DNA of 20,239 bases from an uncultured bacterium (GTDB taxonomy: Bacteria; Patescibacteriota; Minisyncoccia; Phycocordibacterales; PALSA-1337): the NCBI GenBank assembly GCA_903905325.1, contig CAIVGA010000020.1, forward strand, positions 1 to 20,239. Direction: 5' to 3'. A model generated the notes under the pieces. It ran no database searches and had not been told where the DNA came from. It worked only from the letters and a program-made list of their open reading frames with translations. Numbering within the stretch: the stretch's first letter is position 1; each line of letters starts with the position of its first letter. The position numbers and the translations under genes are program-made. Below are positions 13,986 through 20,239 of the stretch, in pieces.

Positions 13986-14804
13986 CTAAACACCCATGAA
14001 ACCTTGCATACCTTTTTTATTTATTGACTCACCTTTTTTAATTACCTCTCGGACATCATTTTCCATGTTAAAACCCAGATAAATATCAGTCCATTCCAAC
14101 ATCTTGTAGCAAATAGGGAGAAGCAACATAAGTGCTCTCCTATATTCTCCGGGTTGATTTGAGCGAAAATATTGATAAAACATTCCGCCGTGTTCCGCCT
14201 CAGAGAGGAATCTGTAGTGTGTATACCATTTATCTGGCTCAGGCATTTCGCTTTCATATAGCATCTTCTCCAATGAATTAGGGAACGGATTTAAATCTCT
14301 TTCAGTCACTGATTCTATTGGCGGAAATCCCGATGTGTTGGCCTCATCATAATACTTTTTATAATCAGCACCATCATTTCCATGCACTTTATCTTCATTA
14401 TAAAATCTCATATACATTTTCATTATTTCTTTTTCCGTTATTATTTCCTGTTCGTTGGGAGTCTTTTTACAAAAATACCCAACGCGAATAAGCTTTTCAA
14501 GAATTATTCTAAGAATTGGTACCCCGCAATGCTTATCTCGTCTTTTTCCAAGCCTTGTAAAAAAATCGGTATCCTGCCAAAATCCCTTTATCATCTGAAA
14601 AACCCAAAAATGAGCACCTCTCTTTTTTATATTTACATGTTCAAGTTTCTTAATCTTATCAAGCTGTTTTTGAGCGACAGCCCTACAGACAGTATAGGTA
14701 CGTTGAATACGCTCCTCTCGTTGTTTATCTGAAAGTGTCAGCCAAAATTCATAGAATAAATCAGCACTCATATTCTTATGAGGTTTCTCCTGTATTTGAA
14801 TCAT
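13986..14804 (-). CDS. Unknown helical protein, last gene of the zinc-ribbon operon
   Basis: A 272-residue, highly charged, mostly helical protein with no signal or membrane segment. The middle part has RRDKHCGVPILRIILEKLIRV, and the C-terminal half has YTHYRFLSEAEHGGMF and RRALMLLLPICYKMLEW. An R-x-x-L-E helix followed by Y-x-x-L-S-E-x-x-H recalls the general layout of DUF5677-like proteins, but the resemblance is weak and I would not assign it. The start at ATG 14804 overlaps the upstream gene by 29 bp. An internal ATG at 14771, 4 bp after that gene's stop, fits the spacing of the rest of the operon equally well. Its partner upstream looks nuclease-like, so a joint defence or mobile role is possible. 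Confidence 0.7.
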   Translation of the reverse strand: MIQIQEKPHKNMSADLFYEFWLTLSDKQREERIQRTYTVCRAVAQKQLDKIKKLEHVNIKKRGAHFWVFQMIKGFWQDTDFFTRLGKRRDKHCGVPILRIILEKLIRVGYFCKKTPNEQEIITEKEIMKMYMRFYNEDKVHGNDGADYKKYYDEANTSGFPPIESVTERDLNPFPNSLEKMLYESEMPEPDKWYTHYRFLSEAEHGGMFYQYFRSNQPGEYRRALMLLLPICYKMLEWTDIYLGFNMENDVREVIKKGESINKKGMQGFMGV

Positions 14805-15465
14805 TAAACGAACTTGTAAAAGCTGCCATGTATCTTATAGATTTCGCAAATTTTTCAAATGTTACAATTTCAGAGTTGGCTGGTAGATGTCTAATCTTGC
14901 TTAATAAGTAATTATCTAAATCTTCCTGTGAGATACAGCCACCAGCAACAACGAAATACATTTTCTCCTTAAAATCAGAATACTTGTTCAGTTTAACGTT
15001 TATGTTTCCTTGTAAATTGTGCATAGTTTCAGTACAAAATACATCAACACCAAAATTTCCTTTTGGCGCATAGATGTAGAAATCAACTCTGTTCTTGGTA
15101 TTATCAAAAATCTTTTCTGTATGCACAAAAACCTCTCCAAACTTATTTACTAATAATTTTTGAAGTTGTATCTCCGTATCACGACCTCGTTTATTAACCT
15201 TAAACGCAATCTCCGACCGAAATTTACCTTTTCCAAAATTGGTATCGACATACCCTAATGAACTCTTTAATTTCTCAAGCCCTCCAAAATTTCTCTCAAT
15301 CATCTTGCGTGTAGGTAAATACTCAAAAGAATCAACCTCCCTTGAACCAGGATATCGACCGTTCAGTTCCTTAAAATATTCTAAACCATCTCTTATGTTA
15401 TCAATCGTCCATTTCTCAACATGGACTCCCTTCACGTGTCTTCTTAAATACTGATATTTTTCCAT
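14776..15465 (-). CDS. HNH-associated repeat protein with nuclease-like C-terminal domain
   Basis: A 229-residue protein. Residues about 18-72 match the homing-endonuclease-associated repeat pattern: W-x-x-x-x-I-x-x-x-L-x-x-F, then G-R-Y-P-G-S-R-E, L-P-T-R-K-M-I-E-R-N-F-G-G-L-E-K-L-K-S-S-L-G-Y. This small domain is found on HNH and other DNA-acting proteins. The second half contains E98, then NRVDFYIYAP (D128) and FGVDVFCTE (D141) about 13 residues later. The spacing and beta-hairpin pattern suggest a PD-(D/E)XK nuclease fold, but the usual Lys after the second acid is replaced (DVF), so activity is uncertain. The frame extends to a TTG at 15504; the ATG at 15465 is preferred. It overlaps the next gene, implying coupled translation. 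Confidence 0.65.
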   Translation of the reverse strand: MEKYQYLRRHVKGVHVEKWTIDNIRDGLEYFKELNGRYPGSREVDSFEYLPTRKMIERNFGGLEKLKSSLGYVDTNFGKGKFRSEIAFKVNKRGRDTEIQLQKLLVNKFGEVFVHTEKIFDNTKNRVDFYIYAPKGNFGVDVFCTETMHNLQGNINVKLNKYSDFKEKMYFVVAGGCISQEDLDNYLLSKIRHLPANSEIVTFEKFAKSIRYMAAFTSSFNDSNTGETS

Positions 15466-15568
15466 TTGTGTTATTAGCCTACCACCACATACATAGGGAT
15501 ACAATGGCCACTTACGATATTATGATTATCGGGAAACACCTCTTGTCTGTGAATTACGGATACTCGCT

Positions 15569-16207
15569 TCACATAAACAATTTTAACGTATGTGTATCAC
15601 CAGTTTGATATGCCCTGTTAATCTTAGCTGTTAGCTCTGTCCTGAATTTCTTATCCTCATCACTGCGAGCAAAATCTGGGTGGTATTTATGAAGTAGAGA
15701 CCTGTAGAGTCCTTTGATATCGATATCGGGTTCAGTCTTTCTATGTTCTGTTGTATTTCCATGGTCTTTTTTAGATTCGTGTGTCTTTTGAGAATTTCTT
15801 TTCATCCCCTTTTCTTTATATGCCAAATAACAAGCAGTGACTCCTCCCCAAAATAAAACAGTGGAAATGCTTTCATACTGTGGCGCTGTCCAATACCCAA
15901 ACAAAGAAAAACATACTAGAGTTAAGGCTAGCTTAACAAGTATTTTCTTATTATTTCTGTTTTTCCACACTGACGTGATAATAAATATCGAAACAACAAC
16001 TCCACCGAACCCAAACCAGTCTGCCGTATAAATACCTATAATTATAGAAGCAGCGCAGATTAGAAAAATCCACCCTAATTTCTTACCTACTATGTGTTTA
16101 GGTCTTGGGTAATTTTCTTCACTCGTTTTAAAATTAACCGTGTTACCACACTCTCCACAAAATTTGGCGTTGTCAGATAACTTATTTCCACAATTTTTAC
16201 AGAACAT
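15569..16207 (-). CDS. Zinc-ribbon, multi-span membrane protein with C-terminal J-domain
   Basis: A 212-residue protein with three parts. The N-terminal zinc ribbon has C3, C6, C17, C20 (MFCKNCGNK, FCGECGN). Three or four membrane segments lie between about residues 43 and 130. After a charged linker (KKDHGNTTEHRKTEP) the last 52 residues form a J-domain-like module: LYRSLLHKYHPDFA has the HPD tripeptide near 175-177, followed by a helix KFRTELTAKINRAYQ like helix III. J-domains recruit and stimulate DnaK (Hsp70), so the protein could bring the chaperone to the membrane. Helix I of the J-domain is not obvious, so it is a shortened type. It lies 20 bp after the FtsK-like gene in the same operon and shares its ribbon head. 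Confidence 0.75.
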   Translation of the reverse strand: MFCKNCGNKLSDNAKFCGECGNTVNFKTSEENYPRPKHIVGKKLGWIFLICAASIIIGIYTADWFGFGGVVVSIFIITSVWKNRNNKKILVKLALTLVCFSLFGYWTAPQYESISTVLFWGGVTACYLAYKEKGMKRNSQKTHESKKDHGNTTEHRKTEPDIDIKGLYRSLLHKYHPDFARSDEDKKFRTELTAKINRAYQTGDTHTLKLFM

Positions 16208-16227
16208 TTGTATTTCTTAACAGGTTA

Positions 16228-16740
16228 TTACTTTAATAATCTTCGTCTATCAATTTCGCTACGGAGTATGTACCAGGCAGAAATACATATTAGAACTAGG
16301 AGGAGTACCATGCTTGCCCATACTCCAATAATCCTGATAAGCGGCAAAGCAACCCAATAACCGACGATACCACCAGCATCAGCTTTCATAATCTGAATAA
16401 GTCCAAGACCAAAGATGAACACTCCCACAAAACCGATGATTTCTGATGTTTTAAAATATTTTCTTCTACTACGTAATAGAGCTACACCGCATAATGCTAG
16501 AAAGACCACCACCAAGAAATATCCAACTCCACATAATTTTGTGAATACTATATATTCGTATTCTCCGACTATACCCGCCTTACCAAAAGCCGCAAGAATT
16601 AAAAGGAAAGAGATGGCAAAGAGGACAACAGCTAGAATCTTTTTATCTGTGTCTACTTTTTTAACAATTATTGCTTTACCGCACTTTTCACAGAACCCTG
16701 GACTTCCATCTATTTTATTCCCGCATTGTTGACAAAACAT
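16228..16740 (-). CDS. Zinc ribbon fused to an FtsK 4TM-like membrane domain
   Basis: A 170-residue protein. The frame opens 24 codons further upstream, but the ATG at 16740 starts MFCQQCGNK, the same start as the neighbouring ribbon proteins. Cys are at 3, 6, 17 and 20. The rest reads like the N-terminal four-helix membrane domain of the DNA translocase FtsK/SpoIIIE: KILAVVLFAISFLLILAAFG, then GVGYFLVVVFLALCGVALLRSRR, a third helix, then GGIVGYWVALPLIRIIGVWA and a final helix. No linker, ATPase or gamma domain follows, so it cannot pump DNA. It may compete with, or modulate, FtsK at the septum, or the domain may have been reused. The FtsK match is from pattern knowledge and needs a profile search. 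Confidence 0.7.
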   Translation of the reverse strand: MFCQQCGNKIDGSPGFCEKCGKAIIVKKVDTDKKILAVVLFAISFLLILAAFGKAGIVGEYEYIVFTKLCGVGYFLVVVFLALCGVALLRSRRKYFKTSEIIGFVGVFIFGLGLIQIMKADAGGIVGYWVALPLIRIIGVWASMVLLLVLICISAWYILRSEIDRRRLLK

Positions 16741-16763
16741 TTTGGTTTTATTAATTAATAATT

Positions 16764-16868
16764 TTATAAAAACACGACCGATTTTACTGCATGCTCTTTT
16801 ACATGACCACAAAATACTGCATTATCGGCTAGTTCACTATTACACTTTCCACAAAAATAACTGTTCAT
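16764..16868 (-). CDS. 34-residue degenerate zinc-ribbon peptide
   Basis: A short ORF from ATG 16868 to TAA 16764 (MNSYFCGKCNSELADNAVFC, then GHVKEH). It aligns with the heads of its neighbours: C6, C9 and C20 are in place, but the fourth ligand is Val, with a His one position before it. No membrane part follows. It lies 1 bp after the stop of the upstream gene, the same junction style as real genes in this operon. It is either a mini-protein (Cys3His possible) or the remnant of another zinc-ribbon gene that lost its body. Confidence 0.45.
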   Translation of the reverse strand: MNSYFCGKCNSELADNAVFCGHVKEHAVKSVVFL

Positions 16869-16869
16869 A

Positions 16870-17562
16870 TTATTTTATACCAAACCTATCTGATACCAAC
16901 GAATCAAACTCTGATTCTGACGAGCATTGCGTAGGACTAAATAGGTCTTTTATAGGCATATTATTAATATCATCATAATGTCCAGGTAACTTAACTCCAC
17001 AAGCATTAATTGTCTGACTACCAGTTGGATAATGAATAGTAGCAAACCCGGCAAGTGATTGTTGTTTATTAATATCACTAACTAGAGCAGAAACTATTTT
17101 GGCAGTTTCCTCCAACGTTTCGTTTGTATCAATCGTCGTAGCTTTCATTGAGATGATGTATTCTATAAAACACAAACTTATATTGCTATCATAATTGAAT
17201 TTATAACCTATACTAGCAGTCTCATCTTTTTTGTTTGTACTACTATCGCCTATTTCTGGGAAATTTGTACTTGTGTGAGTCTGTTTAAATAATTCAAATG
17301 CTTTTTCTGAAGCAATACTGCACTTTACTTGTTCGGGACTATCAACACTACCAGTTGAATTTTTCCTCACTAAAGAAGTGGTTATGATTACCGCGACAAC
17401 GCAGAGCAAAAAAACCCACCAAACTCTTTTGTCTATAACATGTTTATTATTTCTAGCCCCTCCATCATCTGAACTAACAGCAACTGTCGTGCCACATCTT
17501 TCACAAAATTTTATGCTACCATTCAATTTATTCCCACATTTTCTACAAAAAGAATTAGTCAT
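16870..17562 (-). CDS. Zinc-ribbon, single-span membrane protein with extracellular domain
   Basis: A 230-residue protein. The zinc ribbon at the N-terminus has C6, C9, C20, C23 (SFCRKCGNK, FCERCGT). One membrane helix follows at about residues 46-63 (VWWVFLLCVVAVIITTSL), then a domain of about 165 residues that should lie outside the cell. That domain has Cys at about 81, 131, 189 and 213, possibly forming two disulfides, and mixed helix and strand (EETAKIVSALVSDINKQQS, GFATIHYPTG). I do not recognise it. The layout suits a sensor linking outside and inside. It starts 1 bp after the stop of the upstream gene. Confidence 0.75.
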   Translation of the reverse strand: MTNSFCRKCGNKLNGSIKFCERCGTTVAVSSDDGGARNNKHVIDKRVWWVFLLCVVAVIITTSLVRKNSTGSVDSPEQVKCSIASEKAFELFKQTHTSTNFPEIGDSSTNKKDETASIGYKFNYDSNISLCFIEYIISMKATTIDTNETLEETAKIVSALVSDINKQQSLAGFATIHYPTGSQTINACGVKLPGHYDDINNMPIKDLFSPTQCSSESEFDSLVSDRFGIK

Positions 17563-17563
17563 A

Positions 17564-17980
17564 TTATTTTGATAGATATGCTGGTAATTCTTTTAAAGTA
17601 GGGTTAGTTGATTTGTCATAAGGTGCATTTTTGAGTTCATTTACTGAATTCTGGTCTGGTAATGCGTCATTATTATCGTTTGCTAAGTTTTGTAATGTAG
17701 TTGAACAATTATTAGAGACTAGAAGTTGCATACGTCTACTGAGAAAATCTTGAAATGTCATATTAGGGTAATTACTCATATAAAACTCTGTAAATTTATA
17801 TAAATAGGCTTCAGCTTTATCTGGTGTTTGACTTTCTGGGCAGACAAACTCCCTATTCAATTCAAACTGTTGCCACTGTTTTGTTAAATAATCACGAGAA
17901 CCAAGTAAAATCAATACGATGATTGATATAACTAACACCACTGTACGACGAGATAATATTATTCTTTTAAATTTTTCCAT
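17564..17980 (-). CDS. Single-span membrane protein of unknown function
   Basis: A 138-residue protein. The frame opens 28 codons earlier inside the upstream gene, but ATG 17980 starts MEKFKRIILSRR, a typical basic cytoplasmic end before a membrane helix (about residues 13-33, TVVLVISIIVLILLG), and leaves a 4-bp gap to the upstream stop. The outside part has two Cys (FVCPE and NNCSTT) that could pair, with a mostly helical region between (AEAYLYKFTEFYMSNYPNM, FQDFLSRRMQLL), then a low-complexity tail. Not recognised. Tight spacing on both sides places it in the operon headed by the secreted protein. Confidence 0.72.
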   Translation of the reverse strand: MEKFKRIILSRRTVVLVISIIVLILLGSRDYLTKQWQQFELNREFVCPESQTPDKAEAYLYKFTEFYMSNYPNMTFQDFLSRRMQLLVSNNCSTTLQNLANDNNDALPDQNSVNELKNAPYDKSTNPTLKELPAYLSK

Positions 17981-17984
17981 GATT

Positions 17985-19007
17985 TTATTGGCAAGCAAAT
18001 TGCACTTCTTGTTCTGCACTTGCCAGTTGTTGATTATAATTTTGAGCAAATCGCTGACCCGCACCGTGAGTCAATTCATATTGCATAGCTGAATTAGTCT
18101 GTGCGCCTGTTATATATGGATTCTGCTGTACTGTGGCAAGATTTTGTTGAGCTTGCTGACAAGCAACACTTACACCAGAACTAGAAGAAGACTGAGATGA
18201 CGTATCAACGGGGCACTGGGCTTGTAATGCTCTACCGTTTGAATCATAGGCATTAGGGTAGTAACAGTTACCATCTTGAGCTTTGTATGGCGTACCTGCG
18301 GACTGGGTTGACTGAGATGTTTGAGGTGCATTTACAGATGTCTGGAACGGTAAACTTACTACTCCATCGGAATTAACAACATAAATATTATACTGACCAA
18401 CAGATGCAGAAGTACTTACAACATTTATCGTGTAGTCGTTAGCAACAGCAAATTGTAAGTCTGTTCGAGCCTGTGTGCTTATATTAACAATGTATACGGA
18501 TTTGGCACCCCTAAATCCTTGACCAGAAATAGTAGCGCCGTTCACAGCGGTGACGACTGGCTGTGTAGCTTGTTGCACTAATTGTTGTGGAGCCTGACAA
18601 TATGCAGAACCACTTGTGGGACATACTAAATTCTGTCCACTCGGACAAGCGCTCCAATACGTACCATTACACAAAGTACCAGTTGGCTGAATAGGTTGTA
18701 CGGTTTGTACCTGCGTTGTTAAAGATGGATTCTGTAAATATGTAGAAGTTTTTTTAGTAGGTTTCTCTGTTGGTGACTGGCTCACTACTACATTTACCTG
18801 GTCTGTATTACTGTTCTCTGAAGTTGCAACTGTTGTATCCATTGGTACCTGAACCTGAGATGTATTCGTACCCACTGTCTGCGCCTGAGAACTGGTATGA
18901 AATATGAAAGAAAAAATACTCCAAGAAGCTGGATTCCACCACGATGCAAAAGCGACTGATGGAACAATAAGTATCACTAAAGCTAAAACCGAGAGATATT
19001 TTTTCAT
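17985..19007 (-). CDS. Secreted low-complexity protein with WWNPASW motif, first gene of operon
   Basis: A 340-residue exported protein. The signal peptide is residues 1-21 (MKKYLSVLALVILIVPSVAFA), then SWWNPASWSIFSFIF, a motif I associate with CPR secreted proteins. A Thr/Gln/Val-rich linker follows, then a Cys-rich segment (CNGTYWSACPSGQNLVC, near 113-137) and a beta domain near 155-230 with ISGQGFRGAKSVYIVN and GQYNIYVVNSDG, which resembles an IPT/Ig-type fold. A second Cys segment (DGNCYYPNAYDSNG) and a Gln/Ser-rich end complete it. No wall anchor is evident. It is preceded by a 200-nt structured leader and followed 4 bp later by the next gene, so it leads the operon. Confidence 0.82.
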   Translation of the reverse strand: MKKYLSVLALVILIVPSVAFASWWNPASWSIFSFIFHTSSQAQTVGTNTSQVQVPMDTTVATSENSNTDQVNVVVSQSPTEKPTKKTSTYLQNPSLTTQVQTVQPIQPTGTLCNGTYWSACPSGQNLVCPTSGSAYCQAPQQLVQQATQPVVTAVNGATISGQGFRGAKSVYIVNISTQARTDLQFAVANDYTINVVSTSASVGQYNIYVVNSDGVVSLPFQTSVNAPQTSQSTQSAGTPYKAQDGNCYYPNAYDSNGRALQAQCPVDTSSQSSSSSGVSVACQQAQQNLATVQQNPYITGAQTNSAMQYELTHGAGQRFAQNYNQQLASAEQEVQFACQ

Positions 19008-19029
19008 GGGTATTGTTTAATTTAATAAA

Positions 19030-19211
19030 CTAGTAGTACCCTAGTAACGAGTAGCCAACACAAAGCCCGTTACTAGGAGACCTTTCGGTCATATAGAAGT
19101 TTCCCTCTATAACGTTGAGAACGCCCTAATAACGGGTTTTTTGTTCTCAACGATTTACAACCATACCTTGAGCCAATCTCTACAAGGGTTAGGTCTTACA
19201 TATTGAATTGT
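19030..19211 (-). promoter_or_regulatory. Structured mRNA leader with mutually exclusive stems (riboswitch-like)
   Basis: In minus-strand order: stem CGTTGAGAAC/GTTCTCAACG (19143-19152 with 19113-19122), whose loop holds CCCGTTATTAGG; hairpin TATAGAGG-GAAA-CTTCTATA (19092-19111); hairpin GACC-GAAA-GGTC (19079-19090); then CCTAGTAACGGG (19066-19077). That last segment can pair with the earlier loop (19125-19136, 12 pairs, pseudoknot), or its first ten bases can pair with CGTTACTAGG (19040-19049, 10 pairs) near the start codon. The two choices exclude each other. Two positions are G-U on the minus strand but A-C on the plus strand, so the minus strand is the likely functional RNA. No known class recognised. 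Confidence 0.6.
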
Positions 19212-19217
19212 GACTTA

Positions 19218-19246
19218 AATATACGATTAAATTGAGTACTTGTAAA
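19218..19246 (-). promoter_or_regulatory. Promoter of the zinc-ribbon operon
   Basis: TTTACA (19241-19246), a 17-bp spacer and TATATT (19218-19223) on the minus strand. The start near 19211 leaves a leader of about 204 nt. Confidence 0.6.
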
Positions 19247-19267
19247 TGACGTACTGTGGTGTATATT
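19240..19267 (+). promoter_or_regulatory. Divergent promoter of the winged-helix gene
   Basis: TTGTAA (19240-19245), a 16-bp spacer and TATATT (19262-19267). Its -35 box overlaps that of the opposite promoter by five bases, so the two polymerases would exclude each other. Confidence 0.5.
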
Positions 19268-19284
19268 GTGTTTATAAGATATAT

Positions 19285-20145
19285 ATGAATATAGATAAAA
19301 ATGAGAAGAAAAAAATAATGGCTACAAAGCCACCTTCGTTTACTATAAAAGGGTTACTTCCGATAGCTAGCAAAATTGCTCTATATACTTCCCCATCTCA
19401 GATTGCGATAATATTGAAAGAGTTTGGATTTGAGGAATCAATAAGTAATCCAGCTGAAGCAGAAGTTGTTATACTGCGTGTGTTTAAGACATTTCGAGCA
19501 GAAAATAATAATGAGGGTATCAAAAAAATAATAGGCAGGTTTTTAACATTTTACGGTCAGCTTGTTAATGAGAAGCACCATAATACTGGTTTCGTTACTC
19601 AGGTTAGAGAGATACTTTCCCGAGGACATTTTACTTTAGCTTATAACACAGTAAGAAAGGAATATCTTGTAATTCCATATGAAGGAGTCGTTCATGCTAT
19701 TTCTATGTGTATTGACGGTACAAATGAAAGTGATTTTCTTGAACCGCCACAAATAAAGATGCGTTCAGTCTCAAGTCCACAATTGAATCCCGATAATTTT
19801 TATATTGTTGACGATGGAGATGGCTATAGATATAAGGGTGCTCTTTTAGATAAACTCAGTAAGAAGACAGACTATTTTATTGTCTTCGATGTTATTTACA
19901 AACTTATACCTACTGGTGGCTTTGAAACTTACGAAAATATTGGAAAGCAGGTGAAAGGACGTATACGAAAGACTCGTAATTTTTCGCAAAAAAAGATGAC
20001 TACATTCATTCAGAACAATCTATACGAGCATAATGGTTTTTTACATTATGCAAAGAAAATAAATAATACTTTGACCGGAGGGAAAAGACTAATCCAAACA
20101 ATTAGAGGTGAAGGGATTGAATTCAATAACAACAGGAAAAGCTAA
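19285..20145 (+). CDS. Protein with C-terminal winged-helix DNA-binding domain, divergent to the operon
   Basis: A 286-residue soluble protein. The C-terminal region (about residues 185-280) resembles an OmpR/PhoB-like winged helix: YFIVFDVIYKLIPTGGFETY in the place of the first helix, a middle helix KKMTTFIQNNLYEH, and the closing wing LIQTIRGEGIEFNN, compare the TVRGxGYRF of the family. The N-terminal 170 residues (GLLPIASKIALYTSPSQIAI, FRAENNNEGIKKIIGRFLTF) are not recognised and do not look like a receiver domain. The frame runs up to an ATG at 19246, but that lies within the predicted promoter. ATG 19285 is chosen, and 19318 (MATKPPS), with GAGAAG before it, is nearly as good. Its placement suggests control of the divergent operon. 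Confidence 0.65.
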   Translation: MNIDKNEKKKIMATKPPSFTIKGLLPIASKIALYTSPSQIAIILKEFGFEESISNPAEAEVVILRVFKTFRAENNNEGIKKIIGRFLTFYGQLVNEKHHNTGFVTQVREILSRGHFTLAYNTVRKEYLVIPYEGVVHAISMCIDGTNESDFLEPPQIKMRSVSSPQLNPDNFYIVDDGDGYRYKGALLDKLSKKTDYFIVFDVIYKLIPTGGFETYENIGKQVKGRIRKTRNFSQKKMTTFIQNNLYEHNGFLHYAKKINNTLTGGKRLIQTIRGEGIEFNNNRKS

Positions 20146-20185
20146 TTCTTGTTTATTCTTGGAAAATTAATAATTTTGTAAGCTT

Positions 20186-20212
20186 AAAACCCTTTAATCA
20201 TAAGGGTTTTTT
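20186..20212 (+). terminator. Intrinsic terminator of the winged-helix gene
   Basis: A perfect 9-bp stem AAAACCCTT-TAATCAT-AAGGGTTTT followed by TT, 40 bp after the stop at 20145. Its A-tract also suits the opposite direction. Confidence 0.8.
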
Positions 20213-20239
20213 GATTGTCAGAAATTAGAGCAAGAAATT

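Noticed and set aside
15837..17572. Plus-strand frames opposite the zinc-ribbon genes (for example 16415-16732)
   Set aside because: They are antisense shadows of membrane-protein coding sequence, with no starts or domains of their own.
19066..19142. A plus-strand intrinsic terminator (CCCGTTA...TAACGGG plus TTTTTT)
   Set aside because: The fold is possible, but the loop is over 45 nt and two pairs are A-C mismatches on the plus strand. No plus-strand gene ends here and the minus-strand fold is better.

Overview
The window looks like chromosomal DNA of a Patescibacteria/CPR bacterium, most likely Parcubacteria-like. This is inferred from gene content, not from a marker gene. The evidence is low G+C, many secreted proteins built from paired-cysteine Ig-like repeats, peptidoglycan-binding or IPT modules, a signal-peptide protein with a WWNPASW motif, a short valyl-tRNA synthetase, few Shine-Dalgarno sites and several promoters placed for leaderless mRNAs. 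No rRNA, tRNA or CRISPR array was seen.

Layout. 1-127: C-terminal scrap of a transposase. 168-3446 (-): giant secreted repeat protein. 3584-5836 (-): valS. 5837-6260: intergenic region with a REP-like hairpin, two Fur/Zur-like palindromes and a bidirectional terminator. 6261-6458 (-): cold-shock protein, divergent from an AhpC-type peroxiredoxin (6589-7158, +). 7155-8135 (-): DedA membrane protein and a small membrane partner. 8227-8604 (-): unknown gene with its own SD and terminator. 8687-11750 (-): four-gene envelope operon (prepilin-like peptide, zinc-ribbon membrane protein, two secreted peptidoglycan-binding proteins).

11815-13223 is a mobile scar: the tail of a small membrane ORF, the C-terminal fragment of a serine recombinase, and a SAM-dependent methyltransferase gene bracketed by two 55-bp direct repeats (49/55 identical). 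13361-13965 (-) is a transcription unit with a near-consensus promoter, about 290 nt of structured RNA, a 73-codon ORF and an intrinsic terminator.

13986-19211 (-) reads as one tight eight-gene operon. It has a secreted protein, a single-pass membrane protein, three zinc-ribbon membrane proteins (ectodomain, FtsK-4TM-like, J-domain), a 34-residue degenerate zinc ribbon, an HNH-repeat/nuclease-like protein and an unknown helical protein. Its predicted promoter lies back to back with that of a divergent winged-helix protein (19285-20145, +), and the two -35 boxes overlap. The operon's roughly 200-nt leader can fold into mutually exclusive structures with GAAA tetraloops. Several pairs in this leader are G-U on the minus strand but A-C on the plus strand, which indicates the minus strand is the functional RNA. 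This leader and operon, together with the structured RNA at 13641-13930, are the best candidates for something undescribed.
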